Shown in pieces: positions 1 through 5,014 of a stretch of DNA of 6,747 nt (positions are counted from its first letter, which is position 1; the number at the start of each line of letters is the position of its first letter). The translations under genes were made by a program, and so were the position numbers. This stretch comes from Deinococcales bacterium. Its GTDB lineage: Bacteria; Deinococcota; Deinococci; Deinococcales; Deinococcaceae. The notes beneath the pieces were generated by a model that had not been told where the DNA came from, did no database searches, and saw only the letters and a list, made by a program, of their open reading frames with translations. The stretch covers positions 1-6,747 of the forward strand of contig JACMOA010000198.1 of assembly GCA_014378225.1 (NCBI GenBank), written 5' to 3'.

Positions 1-1088
1 ACCACCAGCACCACCAGCAAAATAGCCAGCGCCACGCCTAAAAGCACCAGCAGCAGGGTCACGATTAGGTTGCGGTTCAGGGTATTGATACGGTCTGAGA
101 TTAACCTGTCCAGCACTCCTGTAGTTTGTGCGTGCAGCTTGAACAGTTCGTCTAGCGACTGGGTTGCCGCGATGAACAGGCTGGTTCCTGAACGGGGTGC
201 GCCGCTGTTTTGGATAATTTCACGGGTATAGAGCGCGAGCAGAGTGTCTACATTTTGGGTTGCCGAGTTGGAAGCTGCTGTGAGCTGCGCTTTGACCGAT
301 GGGTTGGCCTCAGCGGCAAAACCATAGCTGGCTACAAGGTTTTCACTGAGGGTCTTGGCCTGTGATACCAACACTTGGATGAGAACCCGGTCTGCCGAAC
401 TGATTTGGTTTTGAGTGGAGATGCGAGCGGTATTTCCGCGTGCTTGACCGATAAACTCGGTCAGGTCGGGTAGCACGTTGACCACCGCGTTCATGGTGTA
501 GAAGCTGTCGAGAGAGGGGTCCAGAATCAGGTTGGACCGATTTCCCACCTTATCAATCAGGGTCAGGATGTTGTTGACAAGAGTCGTGTGGCGCTGAAAG
601 CTCTGTGGCGCACTCAGAGTGCGGCTGTCCACCGCCCTACGGAGCTGCTGCCAGTTGGTTTTCAAGGTACTGACATCCTCGCTCAACCCGAAAGCGTTTC
701 CGGCCAACTGTGGAGCGGCCTCGAGCGCGGTGAGCGCGGTGTCCGCAGCGGTGGCCGAAGCCGTTACTGTTTTTTGAAAACTCGCGTCTCCATTGAGCAA
801 ACCGTTGCTCGAGCCACGGTGTTTTTGTAGCTCTTGTAGAAAATTTCGCAGGGGAGTCAGATACACCACACCGCTTCTTTCTTTTTGGGCAAAGGCAACG
901 CCTTGATTCTGTTGATTAGCCAGCAGGCCCACCACAACGCCCAGTGGAATAACCAGCACGATGGTCGCTAGAGTGAGCTTAGTACCGATGCGAAAATTAC
1001 CTAAAAAGCTGCCCCCTTCAGACTTCGGCGGCGTTTGGGGATTTGCAGGGTCGCGCACGGGTCGCGTCGAGGGTTCGGCAGTGGTCAT
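1..1088 (-). CDS. Methyl-accepting chemoreceptor, PilJ-like paralog (N-terminal part, runs off window)
   Basis: I translated this open frame by hand; it begins at 1088 and is still open at base 1, giving 362 residues. It shows a charged, proline-rich cytoplasmic N-terminus (about 1-35), a first membrane helix (about 37-57, LTLATIVLVIPLGVVVGLLA), a large mostly helical extracytoplasmic sensor region (about 58-338), and a second membrane helix (about 341-362) cut by the window edge. HAMP and signalling domains are expected beyond it. The sensor shares landmarks with the complete receptor at 1711-3975: QKHR-x-SS near residue 90, and SNLILDP-x-LDS-[FY]-YTMN followed by LPDL. These are recurrent in all-helical receptor sensor domains of the NIT/4-helix type; I cannot name the ligand. 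The start is the second of two adjacent ATGs, because AAGGAG lies 5 nt before it and MTTA matches the paralog's N-terminus. It follows the response regulator by 77 nt and is probably co-transcribed with it. It contains only two CTCGAG words, unlike its paralog. Confidence 0.93.
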   Translation of the reverse strand, partial: MTTAEPSTRPVRDPANPQTPPKSEGGSFLGNFRIGTKLTLATIVLVIPLGVVVGLLANQQNQGVAFAQKERSGVVYLTPLRNFLQELQKHRGSSNGLLNGDASFQKTVTASATAADTALTALEAAPQLAGNAFGLSEDVSTLKTNWQQLRRAVDSRTLSAPQSFQRHTTLVNNILTLIDKVGNRSNLILDPSLDSFYTMNAVVNVLPDLTEFIGQARGNTARISTQNQISSADRVLIQVLVSQAKTLSENLVASYGFAAEANPSVKAQLTAASNSATQNVDTLLALYTREIIQNSGAPRSGTSLFIAATQSLDELFKLHAQTTGVLDRLISDRINTLNRNLIVTLLLVLLGVALAILLVVLV

Positions 1089-1093
1089 CATGG

Positions 1094-1099
1094 CTCCTT
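1094..1099 (-). promoter_or_regulatory. Ribosome binding site choosing the ATG at 1088
   Basis: The minus strand reads AAGGAG, then CC, then ATGATG. The spacing is 2 nt to the first ATG (1091) and 5 nt to the second (1088). The paralogous receptor has AAGGAGG 5 nt before its ATG and the same MTTA start, so the second ATG is preferred here. Confidence 0.75.
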
Positions 1100-1165
1100 G
1101 AAGTTCGGGTTTTCAGGCTCGAGAACTGTGTTGGTGAGGAAATTGTATGTGTTGGAGAACCGAGC

Positions 1166-1525
1166 TTAGACGTATTTTTTAATCACGCTCATTACGGCTT
1201 CGGCAGTGTAAGGTTTGGTCACGTAATCCACTGCGCCCTGCCTCTTGCCCCAGGCAATGTCGGTGTCTTCGCCTTTGGAGCTGACCATAATGACCGGAAT
1301 ATCCTTGCTGTTAGGGTTGCGCTTGAGCGCACGCAGTATTTCGTAACCATTGCGTCCCGGCATCACCACGTCCAGCAAAATCAAGTCTGGGCGCGCGGTG
1401 GCAATCTGCTCTTCGGCCCCCACGCCGTTCAAAATAGGCGTGACATTGTAGGAATTGGAGGTGAGAATGCTTTCCATCATCTTTAGCTCGGCGGTGCTGT
1501 CGTCAATAATCATTACTCGGGTCAT
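1166..1525 (-). CDS. Single-domain response regulator, PilH/CheY-like
   Basis: This 119-residue protein is one receiver domain with no output domain. The acidic pocket is Asp8-Asp9, the phosphoacceptor is Asp52 (in LILLDVVMPG), the switch Ser/Thr is Ser82 (VIMVSSKG), and the conserved lysine is Lys104 (YVTKP). The stretch WGKRQGA-x-DYVTKP is the hallmark I associate with PilH of the Pil-Chp twitching-motility pathway rather than with flagellar CheY. The predicted role is to accept phosphate from a CheA/ChpA-type kinase and act on type IV pilus motors, or serve as a phosphate sink; the sequence does not say which. The start is well supported by AAGGAG 6 nt upstream. It sits between two paralogous chemoreceptor genes on the same strand, which supports a chemosensory role. 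No CTCGAG word occurs inside the gene, and none occurs from 1124 to 1743. Confidence 0.96.
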   Translation of the reverse strand: MTRVMIIDDSTAELKMMESILTSNSYNVTPILNGVGAEEQIATARPDLILLDVVMPGRNGYEILRALKRNPNSKDIPVIMVSSKGEDTDIAWGKRQGAVDYVTKPYTAEAVMSVIKKYV

Positions 1526-1575
1526 GGGGTGCTCCTTTTAGGTGGGTTTCGAGGGTGTAAAAGCACGCCTCCGGC

Positions 1576-1595
1576 TGTCTTGACTTAAACAGCAC
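1576..1595 (+). repeat. Solitary copy of a dispersed 20-bp repeat unit
   Basis: TGTCTTGACTTAAACAGCAC matches the first unit of the tandem array at 6641-6660 in 18 of 20 positions. The bases that follow (CACCTTCCGGGC, counting from the unit's last three) match those after the array's last unit (CACCTAGCGGGC) in 10 of 12. The copy lies in the 185-bp spacer between the receptor and response-regulator genes. Its ends GCTGT and ACAGC (1575-1579, 1590-1594) could form a 5-bp hairpin with a 10-nt loop. Its function is unknown. Confidence 0.7.
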
Positions 1596-1710
1596 CTTCC
1601 GGGCTAGGTCGCGGATTTTTAGTAATTAGTTCTTGGTCGGTTTGATTTTGGGCGCTCTAAAGCAGATTATCCAATGACCAAGTACTAAAACCCCGCTGGA
1701 GACGCAAAAC

Positions 1711-3975
1711 TCAATTCGGCAATCGAAAGCGGGCCAGGTTCTGCTCGAGCTGACCCGCCAGCACTTTGAGGTTTTCGGCAGCGGCCTGTCCGCGCTCGAC
1801 GGTAGAATTCGACTCCCTGGCAATTCCAGCGATGGTCTGGGCCACTTGTTGCACCTGTGCCGCGCCTTTTACCTGCTCCTGGGTCGCCAGCGAAATGCTC
1901 TGGGCCAGCCTTGCGCTGTTGAGCGCTAGTTTGGAAATGTCGTTGAGTCGTTCTCCGGTCTGGGTCGCTACAAGGTATCCGGCCTCCACCTGCTTCTGGC
2001 TCGAGAGCACCGATTGACTCACCAACAGCACGTCAGCCTGTACTGAGCGCACCAAAGTGGCCACCTGACGGGCAGCCTCGGCAGAACTGTCTGCCAGTTC
2101 GCGCACCTCTCCGGCCACAGTGTAGAAGCGAACCCCGGCTTCTCCGGCTCCTGCCGCCTCGAGCAGCGCGTGCAGGGAAAGCAGGTTGATTTGCGAGGCG
2201 ATGGTGTTCAGGGTTTCGGCTACCCCAGTGATGTCGCTCGAGCGGGCCTCGAGCGAGGTCATGCGCTGGGCCACGCTCGAGACCTGTTCCCGAATCTGAA
2301 CCATGTTGTTCAGGGTGTCCTGCACTGCTTTTGTTCCTTCTTGTGAAGCGCTGAGCGTCTGAGCTGCAAGCTGAGACGCTTCCTCGGCGCTGAGCGCGGT
2401 TTGACGGATGAGCGTGGAGATATCCGTCAAACTGAGGTTCACCCGGCCTACCTCGAGCACGGTGGCTTGCGCTCCCCTGGCGATGTCCTCGGTGGTTTCG
2501 GTCATTTGATTGGAGCTGAGGTTTACCGAGTCAGCGGTCTTTTTCACGTCTTTGAGGGTATAGCCCAGTTCCTCGGTCATCACGTTGATAGAGTCCACCA
2601 CGTTGCCCAGAACGTCGTCGGATACGATGCCGCGCTGGGTCAGGTCTCCGTCCGAGATATCCATAGTGACGCTCAGAAACGCGCCAATGTTGCTTTGAAG
2701 TTTTTTGGTGCGCTCGAGTTCCTCGGCGTTGCGGCGATTCGTTTCGCGCAGCAGGTCAATCGAGCCGTTGACCTGACGGGCCAGCACTCCGATTTCGTCG
2801 CCGGTAATTAAACTGGCTTTCTGGCTGAGGTCTCCCTGACCCACCTTCTCTACCACCTCCACGAGCTGACGCACCGGGCGGGTAATTGAGCGCACAATGG
2901 CGGCAATCAACAGCACTACCAGAAGCAGCACCAGCACTACTGCCAGCAGTGAAAGGTTGCGGGCCTGCTCGAGCTGACCCACTCGAACCGCAATCAGGCG
3001 GTCCAGCACCACAACGTTCCGGTCGTAAATACCGTAAATCGTGTCAAGCGCTCGAGTTCCCGCATCATAAATCTGACGCACCGGGGTGGTGAGGTTCACC
3101 GTATTGAGTACCCGGTTGCTGTACAAGTTGACCAGCGCTTCCGTTTTGTCTTGAGCGCTCTGGCTTAGGGTCTCGAGGTCGGCCTTCAGGCTGGCGTTGC
3201 CCTGCACAGCGTAGCCCAGGTTGTTTTTCAACTCCTTGAGCTGACCTGTGGCCTGACCGAGAATGAGGCCCAGACTTGCTCGTTCAGCTTCGTTAATCAA
3301 TCGGCTCGAGGCGATGGTGCTGGACTGCGCTTGCGCCCGACCCACTGACTCGAGCAGGTCTGGCAGGGTGCTTACCGAGGAGTTCATGGTGTAGTAAGAA
3401 TCCAGGTCAGGGTCCAGAATCAAGTTGGACTGGTTGGCCACCGCGTCCAGAGTGGTTCGCAACAGCGAGATGATTCGGGTGTGAGCTTCCAGACTTCCGG
3501 GGGCGCTGATGATGCCCGCGTTGGTCTGGCCCTTGACCACATCCCATTGGCTCAGCGTCTCAGCCACCGCCTCGCTGATGTTCACCTGACTTTTGAACTG
3601 GGCGGACAGGGCCTCGAGCCGCTTTAACGTGGCGTCTACCGCTTTTCTCGAAGCGGCTTCTGCAGAAACAAAACCCCTGTCTCCAATCAGGACCAACCCG
3701 CTCGAGCTGCGGTGTTTTTGCAGGCTCTCGAGGGTATCTTTGAGTGGACTCAAAAATTGCACGCCCACCCGCTCTTTGTTGGAGAATGCCAAATCTGCGT
3801 TCTGACTCGAGACGTAGAGCGCCAGCAATACCCCAATCGGCAGGGCCATCGCCAACGGAATCAGGCCAATCTTGGCCCCTATCCCAAGTCGGCTGAATAC
3901 GCCGCCAGACCGTGAACCCACGCTAGGGTTGCTCGGGGCTGCGGGTTTGAGTTGTGTGGGCTTAGCCGTGGTCAT
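1711..3975 (-). CDS. pilJ: Methyl-accepting chemotaxis protein, PilJ-like (complete)
   Basis: This 754-residue membrane receptor should sense a signal outside the membrane and control a CheA-type kinase through CheW. In order it has: a cytoplasmic tail (1-35), a membrane helix (about 37-55), a helical sensor (56-338; QKHRSSS near 87, SNLILDPDLDSYYTMN at 183-198, LPDL at 204), a second helix (about 342-362), a HAMP domain (about 363-413, with TRPVRQL and GDEIGVLA), a second HAMP-like segment (about 426-480, DISDGDLTQ...DDVLGNVVDSIN) typical of PilJ, and the signalling coiled-coil hairpin (about 490-735). There is no C-terminal NWETF-type tether. AAGGAGG lies 5 nt before the ATG, so the start is firm. 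The hairpin tip is unusual: the near-invariant Asn and Arg of the consensus ALNAAIEAARAGE are His602 and Gly609, and the following GRGFAVVA reads GVRFYTVA. The gene lies downstream of cheW and carries 17 CTCGAG words. The pilJ name rests on architecture and neighbours; it could equally be annotated as a generic MCP. Confidence 0.95.
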   Translation of the reverse strand: MTTAKPTQLKPAAPSNPSVGSRSGGVFSRLGIGAKIGLIPLAMALPIGVLLALYVSSQNADLAFSNKERVGVQFLSPLKDTLESLQKHRSSSGLVLIGDRGFVSAEAASRKAVDATLKRLEALSAQFKSQVNISEAVAETLSQWDVVKGQTNAGIISAPGSLEAHTRIISLLRTTLDAVANQSNLILDPDLDSYYTMNSSVSTLPDLLESVGRAQAQSSTIASSRLINEAERASLGLILGQATGQLKELKNNLGYAVQGNASLKADLETLSQSAQDKTEALVNLYSNRVLNTVNLTTPVRQIYDAGTRALDTIYGIYDRNVVVLDRLIAVRVGQLEQARNLSLLAVVLVLLLVVLLIAAIVRSITRPVRQLVEVVEKVGQGDLSQKASLITGDEIGVLARQVNGSIDLLRETNRRNAEELERTKKLQSNIGAFLSVTMDISDGDLTQRGIVSDDVLGNVVDSINVMTEELGYTLKDVKKTADSVNLSSNQMTETTEDIARGAQATVLEVGRVNLSLTDISTLIRQTALSAEEASQLAAQTLSASQEGTKAVQDTLNNMVQIREQVSSVAQRMTSLEARSSDITGVAETLNTIASQINLLSLHALLEAAGAGEAGVRFYTVAGEVRELADSSAEAARQVATLVRSVQADVLLVSQSVLSSQKQVEAGYLVATQTGERLNDISKLALNSARLAQSISLATQEQVKGAAQVQQVAQTIAGIARESNSTVERGQAAAENLKVLAGQLEQNLARFRLPN

Positions 3976-4142
3976 CCCTGCCTCCTTAGTGCTTTAAATC
4001 TGTGCCAGAAGCGTGCAACTTTATAACGACTCATCACTTGAAACCGGTTACTCAAAACGCTTTGCTGCTGAGCCTGAAAATTTTGAAACGTGAACCACTT
4101 AAACTGTTTGGTATTCAACACTGTGTAGCACGAAAAACTCGC

Positions 4143-4574
4143 CTAAACGCTGGTCAGGTTGAGGGCCTCGAGCAGACGCAGGCTCAGCAGGTAAACCGTC
4201 TGACCACCGTGCTCGAGCACGCCCTGAGTGTGTCTTGACAGTGAACCGGGCAGGGGAAAAGGGGTTGGACCCAGCTCCGTTGCGGAGGGTCCAAAGCCCA
4301 ACACTTCTTCAAGCGCGAGCGCCCAGCGGTCTCCGGCATACTCCACCACCACGGCGTAGGGAGGCGCGAAACCTTCTTGGGGCAGCTCGAGGGCCGCACC
4401 CAAATCAATCAGAGGCATCACCTCACCCCCCACCGAAACGAGTCCCAACAGGGTTCGGGGCGCACGCGGGATGGGTGTGATGCGCTCGAGCGCCGTCACT
4501 TGCCGCGTCACCGCACCCTCGAGCGCAATGAGGGTATTTTCTACCCGAGCTATCAGTACCCTCCCAACCGCCAT
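4143..4574 (-). CDS. CheW-like coupling protein (PilI type)
   Basis: This 143-residue protein is a single CheW (SH3-like double beta-barrel) domain, slightly shorter than classical CheW. The strongest family signal is the stretch at residues 32-58: ITPIPRAP, then LLGLVSVGGEVMPLIDLG, equivalent to the IP-x-x-P...G-x-x-N-x-RG-x-x-x-P-x-x-DL pattern of CheW. The C-terminal part (VVVEYAGDRWALALEEVLGF) fits the second barrel. The predicted role is a cytoplasmic adaptor linking receptor tips to the histidine kinase, presumably the receptor gene that follows 167 nt downstream. The Arg normally found in the NLRG motif (Arg62 of E. coli CheW) is Gly49 here. The ATG start has a weak GA/G-rich site (GAGGGGG, 5 nt upstream). 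Five CTCGAG words lie in the gene. An alternative reading is the CheW-like domain protein of another chemosensory class. Confidence 0.92.
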   Translation of the reverse strand: MAVGRVLIARVENTLIALEGAVTRQVTALERITPIPRAPRTLLGLVSVGGEVMPLIDLGAALELPQEGFAPPYAVVVEYAGDRWALALEEVLGFGPSATELGPTPFPLPGSLSRHTQGVLEHGGQTVYLLSLRLLEALNLTSV

Positions 4575-4645
4575 TTAAACCCCCTCGAGTGTGGCACGTT
4601 TAAAACCATACCTGCCCAAAATCTTCGCCTGGAAAACTTCACTAC

Positions 4646-4687
4646 GAAACCTACTTTGAGAAACCTACTTTGAGAAACCTATATCGA
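4646..4687. repeat. Three 14-bp direct repeats upstream of cheW
   Basis: GAAACCTACTTTGA occurs twice in perfect tandem (4646-4659, 4660-4673), followed by a diverged third unit GAAACCTATATCGA (4674-4687). Read towards cheW the unit is TCAAAGTAGGTTTC. The array ends 72 bp before the cheW start codon, so it may be a cooperative binding site for a regulator or simply a slippage product. The period of 14 bp is not a whole helical turn. Confidence 0.85.
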
Positions 4688-4717
4688 GACTCATCCAATT
4701 TAACACGAATTACCATT

Positions 4718-4745
4718 AAAAAAACCTAAGAGCAGTCTAAAGGTT
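4718..4745 (-). terminator. Possible intrinsic terminator or attenuator upstream of cheW
   Basis: On the minus strand AACCT (4745-4741) can pair with AGGTT (4727-4723). A further inner AGA/TCT pairing closes a 4-nt loop, and a run of T continues to 4718. The stem is short and interrupted, so this is weak. If real, it would stop any minus-strand transcript starting to the right before it reaches cheW. Confidence 0.3.
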
Positions 4746-4917
4746 AACCCCTCGAGTGTCACTAAAGTCTAACAATACGCACAAACTTTCTCGAGCTGCG
4801 CGGTAAAATTACCCCACAGTATCCTAATTTATCTCAAGAGGCTGTAATCTTATTCTCGTGTTCTAATTTTACCAGGGGAGTGAGGCCCTGAATTTATAAA
4901 ATGTTTGAAGGTTAGAT

Positions 4918-4988
4918 GCAGAATCCAGATTGCAAATTTGGATAGGGTGTGGTGGTGAAGGTTCCCAGAACGCCACCTCGGATTCTGC
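4918..4988. promoter_or_regulatory. Structured element with two mutually exclusive stems before purD
   Basis: A perfect 9-bp inverted repeat, GCAGAATCC (4918-4926) and GGATTCTGC (4980-4988), encloses 53 bp. Inside it GGTGGTG (4951-4957) can pair with CGCCACC (4971-4977), with one G-T pair. The left arm also takes part in a competing local hairpin: ATCCAGATT (4923-4931) with AATTTGGAT (4935-4943), 9 pairs including one G-T, around a GCA triloop. The two folds share bases 4923-4926 and cannot coexist. The element ends 12 bp before the purD -10 box, so it lies outside a leaderless purD transcript. It would act in RNA only if an upstream promoter exists, or as a DNA dyad. I matched it to no known riboswitch or tRNA. 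Confidence 0.55.
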
Positions 4989-5000
4989 TCGAGCACTCTC

Positions 5001-5006
5001 TATAAT
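5001..5006 (+). promoter_or_regulatory. -10 box of purD, leaderless arrangement
   Basis: A perfect TATAAT lies 8 nt before the GTG at 5015, so a start site 6-9 nt downstream of the box falls on or next to the start codon. There is no Shine-Dalgarno-like sequence between the box and the GTG. No good -35 hexamer is seen at 16-18 bp (TCGGAT at 17). Leaderless mRNAs with a -10 box just ahead of the start codon are well known in Deinococcus. Confidence 0.65.
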
Positions 5007-5014
5007 TGTTCTTC

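Larger units (their letters stand above)
4575..5014. other. 440-bp divergent intergenic region between cheW and purD
   Basis: No credible coding frame is seen here on either strand. The region is AT-richer than the flanking genes. It contains a 14-bp tandem repeat (4646-4687), a terminator-like hairpin with a T-run on the minus strand (4718-4745), a small dyad GGTAA-AA-TTACC (4802-4813), a short CAGGG/CCCTG hairpin (4873-4890), the alternative-stem element (4918-4988) and the purD -10 box (5001-5006). Four CTCGAG words occur (near 4583, 4751, 4790 and 4988). CCCCTCGAGTGT occurs twice (at about 4581 and 4748). I found no convincing -35/-10 pair for cheW. Confidence 0.8.

Noticed and set aside
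588..830. 80-residue plus-strand frame
   Set aside because: It is antisense to the sensor region of the partial receptor, whose frame is open throughout and aligns with its paralog.
1043..1486. 147-residue plus-strand frame
   Set aside because: It is antisense to the start of the second receptor and to the response regulator, both with clear motifs and ribosome sites.
1640..1677. TTGGTC/GACCAA inverted repeat after the complete receptor as a terminator
   Set aside because: The 6-bp arms are separated by almost 40 bases and no T-run follows in the direction of transcription.
4918..4988. tRNA or known riboswitch at the inverted repeat
   Set aside because: The 9-bp outer stem and internal arms do not give a cloverleaf with an anticodon arm or a proper T-loop, and I see no match to known riboswitch cores.
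5006..5014. TTG at 5006 as the purD start, giving 438 residues
   Set aside because: It overlaps the TATAAT box and adds MFF before the canonical N-terminus; GTG at 5015 gives the family-typical MNILVIGGGGREHA.
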